64,000 nt of DNA, from NCBI RefSeq assembly GCF_003987595.1, contig NZ_NGJZ01000001.1:868001-932000 (forward strand). Reading direction: 5' to 3'. Below the pieces are notes generated by a model, which searched no databases, was not told the DNA's origin, and worked only from the letters and a program-made list of their open reading frames with translations. Numbering within the stretch: position 1 is the stretch's first letter; each line of letters begins with the position of its first letter. This stretch comes from Vagococcus entomophilus. Its GTDB lineage: Bacteria; Bacillota; Bacilli; Lactobacillales; Vagococcaceae. Positions 39,984-47,554 of this stretch are shown here, one piece after another. The translations under genes were made by a program, and so were the position numbers.

Positions 39984-40652
39984 ATGGCTAGAGGAGAATT
40001 AACACCACAAGAAATAGAAAACAGAAAAATTATCAGTGAAAACTTGAAAAAGCTATTATTAGAAAAAAAATCTACACAAGTTGATATACACCGCATAACA
40101 AAAATACCTAAAAGCACCTTAACTGGTTACTTTAAAGGTACATCTACTCCAAATCCAGGAAATATACAAAAATTAGCCAACTATTTCAATGTTCCAAAAT
40201 CTGTAATTGATCCTCGATTTAGGCAAAAAGATGAAGAAATCTTTTCTAAAATGAGAAAAGCGATAAAAACAGTGTCAATACCTGTTTTAGGAACAATCAC
40301 ATGTGGAAATCCTATTACAGCTGAACAAAATATTAGCGAATATCGTGAGGAGTTAGAAGACCTGCTCCCCTCTGGTAATGTTTTTTACTTAAAAACATCT
40401 GGTGATTCTATGACTCCTACCATCCCAGAAGATAGCTATGTTCTCATTCGTGAACAGCCCGAGGTTGAAGACGGGGAAATCGCTGCTGTTCTTTTAAATG
40501 GTGATACAGAGGCTACTTTAAAACGAGTTAAACATCAAGGCAATTTAATCTTACTAGTTCCCGATAACCCTAAATATTCACCTTACGTTATTAATGAAGA
40601 AAATCCAGCCAGGATTATCGGAAAAGCCGTAAAGGTTAGTTTTGACTTATAA
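39984..40652 (+). CDS. cI: CI-like prophage repressor with S24 autoprotease domain
   Basis: 222 residues. The N-terminal HTH is STQVDIHRITKIPKSTLTGY. The S24/LexA-like domain has the cleavage-site region TITCGNP (Cys-Gly), the nucleophile in KTSGDSMTPTI and the general base lysine in EATLKRVKH. It keeps the lytic promoter silent and is cleaved on RecA activation, so the prophage should be SOS-inducible. GGAGGT precedes the ATG. Confidence 0.93.
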   Translation: MARGELTPQEIENRKIISENLKKLLLEKKSTQVDIHRITKIPKSTLTGYFKGTSTPNPGNIQKLANYFNVPKSVIDPRFRQKDEEIFSKMRKAIKTVSIPVLGTITCGNPITAEQNISEYREELEDLLPSGNVFYLKTSGDSMTPTIPEDSYVLIREQPEVEDGEIAAVLLNGDTEATLKRVKHQGNLILLVPDNPKYSPYVINEENPARIIGKAVKVSFDL

Positions 40653-40659
40653 AAAAATA

Positions 40660-40690
40660 CCCTGCTTAGTGCTACCAACACTAGGCAAGG
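40660..40690 (+). terminator. Hairpin after cI
   Basis: CCCTGCTTAGTG (40660-40671) pairs with CACTAGGCAAGG (40679-40690) with two mismatches, preceded by seven A's. It has no strong T run, so it may only attenuate transcription towards the lipoprotein gene. Confidence 0.55.
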
Positions 40691-40740
40691 TTATGATATG
40701 ATTAACATTCAAATATATTATATCATAAAGGGGTTTTAAA

Positions 40741-41256
40741 ATGAAAAAGGTAGTGTTGTTGTGTGTTCTAGGAATCAGTTTATTAGGAGGTTGTAAGAAA
40801 GAAGAAGTAAGTAAAACAAATCATACCGATAGCACCGAAAGTGTTGAAAGTAACGAAAGTTATGACTCGTACTCATATAGCGAACAAGAATCATCTAGTT
40901 CTTCATCTTTTAAACTTAGCAAGCCCAGTGACAAAAGTTCCTTTAGAACTGATATTACATATGATAATTTAGCTAGAACACCAAATCAGTACGAAGGCGA
41001 ATATTTCAAATTAACTGGCAAAGTTTTGCAAGTTTTGGAAGCAGATAGCGAAACACAAATGAGATTAGCAGTCGACGGTGATTACGATCACGTTATTTAT
41101 ACTAGAATTTCTAAATTCTCCATGGAAAGTAGAATATTAGAAAACGATCAAATTACCATTTACGCACAAAGCTTAGGATTAGTGTCTTATTCATCAACGC
41201 TTGGAGGAAAAATAACGATACCAGATTCAGAAACCTATTACTATGAAATGAACTAA
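40741..41256 (+). CDS. Prophage lipoprotein with OB-like domain
   Basis: 171 residues. Lipobox LLGGC near residue 18, then a Ser/Glu-rich linker (about 25-65), then a beta-rich domain YDNLARTPNQYEGEYFKLTG KVLQVLE ... DQITIYAQSLG of the tRNA_anti-like/OB type. It is anchored on the outer face of the membrane. AAGGGG precedes the ATG, and a 9-bp inverted repeat (TTATGATAT/ATATCATAA) lies upstream. Prophage lipoproteins in this slot (Ltp-type) often block superinfecting DNA, but that is inference here. Confidence 0.8.
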   Translation: MKKVVLLCVLGISLLGGCKKEEVSKTNHTDSTESVESNESYDSYSYSEQESSSSSSFKLSKPSDKSSFRTDITYDNLARTPNQYEGEYFKLTGKVLQVLEADSETQMRLAVDGDYDHVIYTRISKFSMESRILENDQITIYAQSLGLVSYSSTLGGKITIPDSETYYYEMN

Positions 41257-41271
41257 CATTTAATTAAAAAA

Positions 41272-41300
41272 CACTCCCCCACCGACCAAAGTAGAGAGTG
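41272..41300 (+). terminator. C-rich hairpin repeat, copy A
   Basis: A run of A's, then CACTC-CCCCACCGACCAAAGTAGA-GAGTG. The same design and most of the loop recur at 41874-41901, and the loop word recurs at about 43483-43498. Confidence 0.5.
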
Positions 41301-41407
41301 CTTGTCTTAACATTTATTTGTTAAGGTTCTTGTATCAAACAAATTATATGATAATTTATGATGTAAAGCAAACTTATTTCAAGATTATCTAGAAAAGGGA
41401 GAAGAAA

Positions 41408-41866
41408 ATGGCAAAAGTTATCAAACTAGATTTAGAAGAGGTTGTTATTTCCAATGGAGAGGCGGGTATTGTAAGAATCCCATATGAGGAATTAGATTTC
41501 AAACCAGAATTACACGATGAAGTTGAATTATATCAAGATGGTGATAATTTAATTGTCACTAAATGTAAAAAGAACTCTGACTCTATAGAAGATAAAATTC
41601 ATATCAATATCGTTAATGAAAATTCTCAACAGCAAAGTAATAACAACTATGTTCAAGCTGGAAAAGTTGTTAATAAGACAGTCTATATTATTCTTGCTGT
41701 ATTTTTGGGTGGCTTAGGAGCTCATAAATTTTATGCGGGTAAAACTGGCTCTGGTATTATGTACTTAATTTTTTGTTGGACATGGATTCCATCAGTTTTA
41801 GCTATCATTTCGGCTATTTCCGCTGCGTTTAAAAAATCTGACGGGAACGGCAATATAATCGTCTAA
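41408..41866 (+). CDS. TM2-domain membrane protein
   Basis: 152 residues. The N-terminal domain resembles an AbrB/MazE-type strand-rich fold (LDLEEVVISNGEAGIVRIPY EELDF ... DGDNLIVTK). The C-terminal TM2 domain has two helices around GLGAHKFYAGKTGSGIMYLI. GGGAG precedes the ATG. Rightward lysogeny operon, expressed in the lysogen; function unknown. Confidence 0.75.
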   Translation: MAKVIKLDLEEVVISNGEAGIVRIPYEELDFKPELHDEVELYQDGDNLIVTKCKKNSDSIEDKIHINIVNENSQQQSNNNYVQAGKVVNKTVYIILAVFLGGLGAHKFYAGKTGSGIMYLIFCWTWIPSVLAIISAISAAFKKSDGNGNIIV

Positions 41867-41873
41867 TAAAAAA

Positions 41874-41901
41874 CACTCCCCCGCCGGCAAGCTAGAGAGT
41901 G
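41874..41901. terminator. C-rich hairpin repeat, copy B
   Basis: AAAAAA then CACTC-CCCCGCCGGCAAGCTAGA-GAGTG. It lies between the convergent TM2 and DUF1828 genes and resembles copy A in 23 of about 29 positions. Confidence 0.55.
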
Positions 41902-42019
41902 CAAATTTAAAATAAGGTGGTCTTATTTCGTTGCGTCTATTATAACACGACATTTCTAATTGTGAAGTGGTCTCACAATAAAAAATGTCGAAAAGAGAAA
42001 AAAATGGTGTTAGCACATA

Positions 42020-42820
42020 TCAACTCGACAGCTTTAATCGAACGTCTTGTTTATCTGTAAAATCTATTATATCAATGTTATATTGTGCCAAAGACTCAAT
42101 ATGATTATCTGTTGTTATTTTGGACTTATCTATCCCATTTATCAACAAACAAAGTTTCTCTGTCTCTTGATAATTTTCCAACCTATAATCGGACGTATCA
42201 ACTAATGTAACAATAGCACTTTCTATTGTATTTCTAGTTAGTGTGTTGTGTAGTTTGACGAGTTTTACCCCGTCTTTTGTAAAAAAGCCAAAATCTATCT
42301 TATGACTCAGCTGTGATTTGCCTGTTATTTGAAAACTTGGTAATTTTCTATATATATCAGCATTTTTATTGAAGTATTCCAGAGCCTCATCATAAAAAAT
42401 ATTTTTTACATTTGATGAAGAAAGCATAGTCATATCGTTTATTTTTATGACAAGCTGTGTCATATCATGTATAGCTTGTCCTATATTATTTTTTCTCACA
42501 TTTATCTTAAGTTCATTATTATCTGACAAAATAGCGTTCTCAGATTTTAGCAACGAATCTAGAATTAATCTTCGATGAGTCTTTTTTCTAGTTACGTTAT
42601 GACCCATCGTTGATAAATTCCATATGGTGTATCCTTCATCTGTAACTATTAATTGATCATTTTCTAACTTTACAATAAAAGAAATGCTGTCGCCAAAATT
42701 ATCTATAAAAGGAGTTTGTATGTCAATGTTTCCACTATTTTTTAATTTCGAAAAATTATAATTAGACTTAACCCAGTTGAAATAATTATCAGTAATTTCT
42801 TTAGCAGTCAACATATCCAT
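42020..42820 (-). CDS. DUF1828/DUF1829 protein, lysogeny cargo
   Basis: 266 residues. The N-terminal DUF1828-like block ISFIVKLENDQLIVTDEGYT IWNLSTMGHNV is followed by a DUF1829-like C-terminal half with KLPSFQITGKSQLSHKIDFG FFTKDGVKLVKLHNTL and SAIVTLVDTSDYR. The core has the alternation of a nuclease-like fold but no clear catalytic motif is visible. It forms a two-gene unit with the DUF6978-like gene 11 bases upstream. Position between repressor and integrase is a common place for immunity or exclusion genes. Confidence 0.7.
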   Translation of the reverse strand: MDMLTAKEITDNYFNWVKSNYNFSKLKNSGNIDIQTPFIDNFGDSISFIVKLENDQLIVTDEGYTIWNLSTMGHNVTRKKTHRRLILDSLLKSENAILSDNNELKINVRKNNIGQAIHDMTQLVIKINDMTMLSSSNVKNIFYDEALEYFNKNADIYRKLPSFQITGKSQLSHKIDFGFFTKDGVKLVKLHNTLTRNTIESAIVTLVDTSDYRLENYQETEKLCLLINGIDKSKITTDNHIESLAQYNIDIIDFTDKQDVRLKLSS

Positions 42821-42831
42821 CTCCCCTTCCT

Positions 42832-43308
42832 TTAAAATAAAGTTTGTTGATTCGCAATACTAATATTAATGTTACCTTGTTTTTCTATGCTAGCGTATAT
42901 ACATACTTGGTCAAATATTGTTAAAAAATCATCTGAATCGCTAATCCCTTCATACGGGAGACTATGACATTTACAATGGGTAGTACCATCATTTTTAGCG
43001 TAAAACTCAGACTCATCAAACACATTAATTCGATTCCCGTATATCTTTACGTTATCTGAATTTTTATGAAAACTAGCGCTTAACGTTACACGAAACAATG
43101 TATGGTTAGTCTCTAAATCTTGAAAATGAAAAATAGTTTTTGCTTCAGAAAATCTATAGCGCAAAATAAATTCCCTTTTCCCTTCAAAAGACTTTAACTT
43201 TATTTCGCCCGAATCCCCATATGATATTGCAACGTTGTGCTTTTCGAGAGTTGTTTTAAATATTTTTATTAGGCGATGCGCTTCTGAATCATTTAATAAC
43301 AGTTCCAT
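42832..43308 (-). CDS. DUF6978-like protein, partner of the DUF1828 protein
   Basis: 158 residues. LLLNDSEAHRLIKIFKTTLE near the N-terminus, FILRYRFSEAKTIFHFQDLE THNHTLFRVTL-like strands, then a C/H-rich segment THCKCHSLPYEGISDSDDFL. The pattern is that of the DUF6978 family often found beside DUF1828 genes (recalled, not searched). First gene of the pair. No signal peptide or membrane segment. Function unknown. Confidence 0.6.
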   Translation of the reverse strand: MELLLNDSEAHRLIKIFKTTLEKHNVAISYGDSGEIKLKSFEGKREFILRYRFSEAKTIFHFQDLETNHTLFRVTLSASFHKNSDNVKIYGNRINVFDESEFYAKNDGTTHCKCHSLPYEGISDSDDFLTIFDQVCIYASIEKQGNINISIANQQTLF

Positions 43309-43556
43309 TTATTTCTCCAAAATATTTTATATTTTATGCAAGTACAAATCATAGAAAACCTCCCCTATGACCAACACTAAGATAACCTATCTAAGGGGGA
43401 TACGCCTGCACTCTTGGTACTCAAAATTTGTGATTTTTCTGATTAGTTGTGGTACGCATTGTAGTAAGCAGTATAACAAATCCTCGGCCAACAAGCTAGA
43501 GGGTAAAAAATATATAATAAGATAATTTTATTATAACATGAAAGGAGTTCATTTCA
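43309..43556. other. Region upstream of integrase, structured, no gene called
   Basis: Holds CCCCT..AGGGGG (43364-43403) inverted sequences, GGTAC words at about 43416 and 43452, the third C-rich loop word (about 43483-43498), and an AT-rich inverted repeat just before the integrase ribosome site. A 57-codon frame from 43369 lacks a ribosome site and was not accepted. Confidence 0.4.
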
Positions 43557-44711
43557 ATGGCAACTATACAAAAATACAGTAAAAAAGACGGTAGCAAGGC
43601 TTACATGTTTAAAGCGTACCTGGGCATTGATCCTCTAACGTCAAAAAAGAAATACACGACTAGACGAGGATTTAAAACTAAAAAGGAGGCAAAAATAGCA
43701 TTAGCAAGATTAGAAACTGAAATCGACCGCAACGGCATTAGTACTACTGATTCACACGTCACTTTCAAAGAAATCTATGAGTTATGGTTTGAACAATATA
43801 GGAACACTGTAAAAGAAAGTACACTTTATGTTCAAAAAAGCGCAATGAAAAACAATATTTTACCAAGATTCGGCAATTTAAAAATAGCAAAGATTACTAC
43901 AGTATACTGTCAAAAGCAAGTGAATTATTGGTATGAAAATTATAAAAGATATCCTAATCTTATAGGATTAACTTCAAAAGTTTTTGACTATGCAATTAAA
44001 TTAAACAAACTACAAACAAACCCTATGCTCAACGTTATTCGTCCAAAGGTGAAAGAAAAAATCGATCAAAAAAAGTTCGTGTCGACTTTCTATTCGAAAG
44101 AGCAGTTGAAAGTTTTTCTTGAAAAATTAGAAAAACAAAGCGATTTGAGTATATTTTTAATGTTTAGAATTTTAGCTTTCACTGGGCTACGTAAAGGCGA
44201 GCTTCAAGCATTGCGATGGAAAGACATCGACTTTGACAAAGAAACATTGTCTATTAATCAAACAGTAGCTAAAAATCGTTATGGTAAAAATCATTTTCAA
44301 ACTCCAAAAACAGTAGCTAGCATGCGCACAATTACTTTAGACAGTAAAACGTTAGCTTATTTAAAGAGATTGAAATTAGAACAAAGAAAAAAATTTTTGA
44401 TGATTGGAATTAATGTCAAAAAAGAAGAACAACTTATTTTTTCTAATAGAAAAAACGAAGCGTATCACGTAGGATATTTAAACGTGTTTTTGAATAAATT
44501 TTTAGAAAAAAACAAATTAGATAAAATTTCAGTCCACGGTTTTAGGCACACTCACTGTAGTTTACTCTTCGAGTCGGGTGCAAGCATAAAAGAAGTTCAA
44601 GATCGCTTAGGTCACACTGACATAAAAACTACAATGGACATCTACACTCACGTTACGGAAAAAGCAAAAGAAGAAACCGCACAAAAATTCGCTTCGTACA
44701 TTAATTTCTAA
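43557..44711 (+). CDS. int: Tyrosine integrase
   Basis: 384 residues. An arm-binding AP2-like N-terminus (YTTRRGFKTKKEAKIALARL) precedes a SAM-like core and the catalytic domain: Arg in AFTGLRKGELQALRW, H-x-x-R in VHGFRHTHCSLLFESG, and the Tyr nucleophile in TTMDIYTHVTE. GGAGTT precedes the ATG. Its stop codon is the first bases of the attR core. It inserts and removes the prophage. Confidence 0.95.
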   Translation: MATIQKYSKKDGSKAYMFKAYLGIDPLTSKKKYTTRRGFKTKKEAKIALARLETEIDRNGISTTDSHVTFKEIYELWFEQYRNTVKESTLYVQKSAMKNNILPRFGNLKIAKITTVYCQKQVNYWYENYKRYPNLIGLTSKVFDYAIKLNKLQTNPMLNVIRPKVKEKIDQKKFVSTFYSKEQLKVFLEKLEKQSDLSIFLMFRILAFTGLRKGELQALRWKDIDFDKETLSINQTVAKNRYGKNHFQTPKTVASMRTITLDSKTLAYLKRLKLEQRKKFLMIGINVKKEEQLIFSNRKNEAYHVGYLNVFLNKFLEKNKLDKISVHGFRHTHCSLLFESGASIKEVQDRLGHTDIKTTMDIYTHVTEKAKEETAQKFASYINF

Positions 44712-44734
44712 AAGGATAGTCAAAAGGATAGTCA
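44710..44734. other. attR: attR of the prophage
   Basis: AAAAGGATAGTC AAAAGGATAGTCA, matching attL. The integrase stop codon lies at its left edge and the host reading KDSQYEKRQF-stop crosses it to the right. Confidence 0.8.
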
Positions 44735-44832
44735 ATATGAGAAAAGACAATTCTAAATTAAACTAAAAAGACATATAAATCATTGATTTAACAGCTTTAA
44801 CGTTATAATCAGTAGTAAACTATTGAAATCAT

Positions 44833-45342
44833 TTGTTAAAAAGTTTGGTTTTAACTTATTCTGCACTGATATTGGTTTTAAACATTGTGCTTTACAAATT
44901 TTCTATTGGCCCTAGTTTTTTCAAGGTAACATTTAGCTTCTTTCCACTAGCGTTATCTGGCTATCTTTTTGGCCCTTGGTGGTCAAGTATATTAGCACTT
45001 TTTTCAAATATATTATGTTTTACTATTTTTGGATCAGGTAGTTTTCACCCACTGTTTCTCATGACCGCTTTGCTGTCCGGCTTTATCTCAGGACTATTTC
45101 TTTACCGCAAGAACGTGAACCTTGTATCTGTTATCATCACTCAATTGTTGCTAATGGTTCCTTTGAGTTTATTTTTAAATTCTTGGTTTATTGCACTTGT
45201 TTATGGCATAGACTATCATTTTGTTTTCCTCGGTCGGCTCTGGCGAAATGTTGGACTCATTCCTATTCAAATAATTATGGTGTATCTCCTTATTAAAGCA
45301 TTTGAAAAAAGAAAATTATTAGCTCAAAATAAGTTTCGTTAA
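44833..45342 (+). CDS. folT: Folate ECF transporter S component (FolT-like)
   Basis: 169 residues with six hydrophobic segments. FFPLALSGYLFGPWWSSILA and LLSGFISGLFLYRK are typical of FolT, the substrate-binding membrane subunit that works with the shared EcfAA'T module. The only start is a TTG at 44833, just after an in-frame TGA, and it has no ribosome site. A few N-terminal residues seem missing relative to homologues. So the gene may be slightly truncated near the prophage end, or expressed weakly. Confidence 0.8.
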   Translation: MLKSLVLTYSALILVLNIVLYKFSIGPSFFKVTFSFFPLALSGYLFGPWWSSILALFSNILCFTIFGSGSFHPLFLMTALLSGFISGLFLYRKNVNLVSVIITQLLLMVPLSLFLNSWFIALVYGIDYHFVFLGRLWRNVGLIPIQIIMVYLLIKAFEKRKLLAQNKFR

Positions 45343-45366
45343 TCCGTTAAATAAATATTCGAATTA

Positions 45367-45395
45367 AACCCTCCAGTATGAACTGGAGGGTTTTT
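45367..45395 (+). terminator. Terminator of folT
   Basis: AACCCTCCAGT-ATG-AACTGGAGGGTT stem followed by TTTTC. Confidence 0.9.
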
Positions 45396-45560
45396 CTACA
45401 GTTGAAAGCCTATTTTACTGGTCAAATCTTGCCGATGCCAGCAAAAGAAACCCCACTCACATCTATTCACGGATTCTTAAAGCGTTTTTCCATACTTCTT
45501 TTGATTTTCTTTTCTTCTAACATAAACCAAGAAACTCTCTAAAATCCCATTCCTTACTAG

Positions 45561-45973
45561 TGTCAAGGGCCACAACAAAATGTTGGTTTTGGGTCATTGA
45601 AAATGTAGGAATTCATTCATTGAAATAATTAATTATTTAGTTTCTTTCTTCTCACTGTAACTCTTCATTCTGTATAAAGGACCAGTAGTTTGGATAATTT
45701 TAGAATGGTGGAACAATCGCTCCAGTAATGCATTTGTTAGTTTTTTGTTTCCAAATATTTCCGACCATTGAGAGAGAAATTTTCGTGATGATAACCGTTG
45801 ATTTTCGGTCATAACGCCTTTTATTTAACTGGAAAAGTAAGTTGGACTCTTTCTAAGACAGCTTTTCTCATGATTCACTCTCCTTGAATGGGTTCATGAC
45901 AAAGAATATCAGATTTTAAATAAGCCCTCATTTTCGTTGGCCTTTTTCCTACATTTTACTATGGCCCTATACA
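45561..45973 (-). mobile_element. Internally deleted IS21-family element
   Basis: Both ends survive: TGTCAAGGGCCACAACAAAA at 45561 and its inverted partner TGTATAGGGCCATAGTAAAA at 45973. Between them the minus strand keeps the C-terminus of an IstB-type ATPase (LSQWSEIFGNKKLTNALLER ... HHSKIIQTTGPLYRMKSY). The transposase gene and most of istB are gone; 413 bp remain of about 2.5 kb. Confidence 0.8.
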
Positions 45974-46082
45974 ATAATATAGATTATATGTAGCATTTCA
46001 AATGAGAAAAGGGAATGGATCTTTGTAAATTCTTTCATTTAAGTAGTTATTTAACGATTAGGTAACACAATCCTATTAGCTA

Positions 46083-46113
46083 AAAAGCCCTCAGAATTGA
46101 TCTGAGGGCTTTA
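46083..46113. terminator. Terminator
   Basis: AGCCCTCAGA-ATTGA-TCTGAGGGCT, a perfect 10-bp stem with flanking A and T runs, downstream of the membrane-protein gene on the minus strand. Confidence 0.85.
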
Positions 46114-46191
46114 AATGTTTTATAAAATTACCATGGAGCTATCCCTTTATAAAAATAAAGAAACAAAAAATTAAAACAATTATTACAATGC

Positions 46192-46446
46192 CTAGAATAA
46201 TAAATATTTTTTTTCTGTAGTTCCTGAGATTGTGGTGAAAAATAAAGGTTCTTTTACATGCCAATGTTTTTCATATCGAATTGCATATCTATTTGGAACA
46301 AAGTGATCTGAAAAATAGCATAAAATCATAGAAATAATAGCTAGAAAATTGGAGTTATTAAGTGCTAAAATAAAACTCATAAAAAATGTAACATAAGAAA
46401 TTATAAATAAAAAGCGAATAAATTTTAAATTTTGAATAGCTTTCAT
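46192..46446 (-). CDS. Small membrane protein, possible frameshift in an A8 run
   Basis: 84 residues from ATG 46446: MKAIQNLKFIRFLFIISYVT then FFMSFILALNNSNFLAIISM ILCYFSDHFVPNRYAIRYE. The frame ends right after a run of eight A's. A -1 shift on that run continues as IFIILGIVIIVLIFCFFIFI then KG, another transmembrane helix, to a stop at 46139 just before the terminator. So the gene is either recently broken or read by slippage. No family recognised. Confidence 0.6.
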   Translation of the reverse strand: MKAIQNLKFIRFLFIISYVTFFMSFILALNNSNFLAIISMILCYFSDHFVPNRYAIRYEKHWHVKEPLFFTTISGTTEKKYLLF

Positions 46447-47201
46447 ACACAACACCTCTTCTAAAAAATAGTAATAGAAACAAATGATCGACATAAGTCA
46501 CATTGCAGTGAGTAGATGGTTTTAACAGCTAAACATTTTCTGCTATTGTGACATTTTGTATTTAATGGATTACATACTTATTGTACATTGTATCATTGGA
46601 TTTTCCATTTGAAAACAAGTAGTTCTGTTACAAAGTTTTAAATTAATAACAGTCTACCATGTGATAATTTTTCGTTAGGAAACATTACTCACACACCTAC
46701 CTGTAAAAAAGTTTATGGAATCACTGGAATATCCGTACATAAATTAGCGGTAGTGAGAATATTCTTAGTGGGGAATATTCTATCAAAGAAAGAATTGAAA
46801 CGAATCAGACATCTACCGAAACATTTTATCGTGAAATTAATCGACTAAAATTGAAAAACTTAAACAAAAAACGAACAGCCAACTAACGTAATTTGTCGTT
46901 GGTTGTTCGTTTTTCTAACATTATTTTCCGTACAGATGCTCCAGTGATCCCTAAATAAAGGATTTTATAAAATTAAACTACAACGTTCGTAATTAAATTA
47001 AAAAAAGTAATGCCCCTGGGGCGAAACACATTCGTGTTTTAGTCTTTTTTTATTACTTCAGTTCGATATTTCACCGGACATTTGGAGAAATTAGCGTACA
47101 ACACTATATATCTTCTTGTGTAGTTACAATGTAACGCAACGTTTCACGTTGTGAGGAAAGATTAAGTAGCTCTTGTATGATCTCTAGTAATTAGTGAACA
47201 A
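46447..47201. other. Non-coding and relic stretch
   Basis: Contains a gene-end fragment reading ..ENILSGEYSIKERIETNQTS TETFYREINRLKLKNLNK before a terminator (46870-46915, ACGAACAGCCAAC..GTTGGTTGTTCGT then TTTTT). A compact folded segment follows at 47005-47058 (AAGTAAT/ATTACTT closing GCCCC-T-GGGGC and AAACAC-ATTC-GTGTTT). No intact gene is seen. Confidence 0.5.
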
Positions 47202-47370
47202 GTGAGTCATTGGACGTCCAAATATCTCAATAATATCTTGGAACAGGATCATCGAGAGGTGAAAAGGACGCTTCCTTATGGGAAAAGTTTTCAGTCTACC
47301 TCCCTCGCATCATCTACGGTTAAAGGAATCGAAATTGTTTCAGCGTTATATAAAGAAAGTCGAAGAGCAA
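47202..47370 (+). pseudogene. IS6-family transposase C-terminal relic
   Basis: SHWTSKYLNNILEQDHREVK RTLPYGKSFQST ... TVKGIEIVSALYKESRR resembles the C-terminus of IS6 (IS1216/IS240-like) transposases, where -EQDHR-VKRR and TIKGIE- are conserved. The catalytic N-terminal part is absent. A perfect 14-bp hairpin follows at 47354-47389. Confidence 0.75.
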
Positions 47371-47389
47371 TTGTCCTCTTCGACTTTCT
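47354..47389. terminator. Hairpin after the IS6 relic
   Basis: AGAAAGTCGAAGAG-CAATTGTC-CTCTTCGACTTTCT, perfect 14-bp stem. Confidence 0.7.
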
Positions 47390-47554
47390 GCCTTTACTTT
47401 ATTTTTAATATAACTTATCTAGATATTTCAATATCGCACTTCTTATTGCATCATGTTTTTCAGGCTTATAAACTGTTTCTTGAGTAAACCAGTTAGATTG
47501 ATCATAAGGTTCTACCCCTCGTTTTTTCCTGCTTCTTCCTACAACTGATATCGT

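Larger units (their letters stand above)
3267..44734. mobile_element. HK97-type siphovirus prophage, about 41.5 kb
   Basis: Bounded by matching tandem GGATAGTC sites. It contains, in order, lysogenic cargo, lysis, tail, head, packaging, late regulator, early genes, replication, lytic/lysogenic switch, more cargo and a tyrosine integrase. All structural genes expected of a cos-type siphophage are present and unbroken. A consensus CI/Cro switch and an intact S24 repressor suggest an inducible prophage (inference). Confidence 0.95.

Noticed and set aside
43369..43542. 57-codon plus-strand frame before the integrase
   Set aside because: No ribosome site before its ATG and no plausible domain; the DNA looks more like folded leader sequence.
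44833..45342. FolT as a gene disrupted by the prophage
   Set aside because: The attachment core lies in a different, upstream small gene, and about 100 bp separate attR from the folT start, so the prophage did not cut it. The weak start remains unexplained.
47005..47058. Compact folded segment as a known riboswitch
   Set aside because: The three-stem fold is visible but no class consensus (fluoride, preQ1, T-box) fits, and no gene lies directly downstream on either strand.
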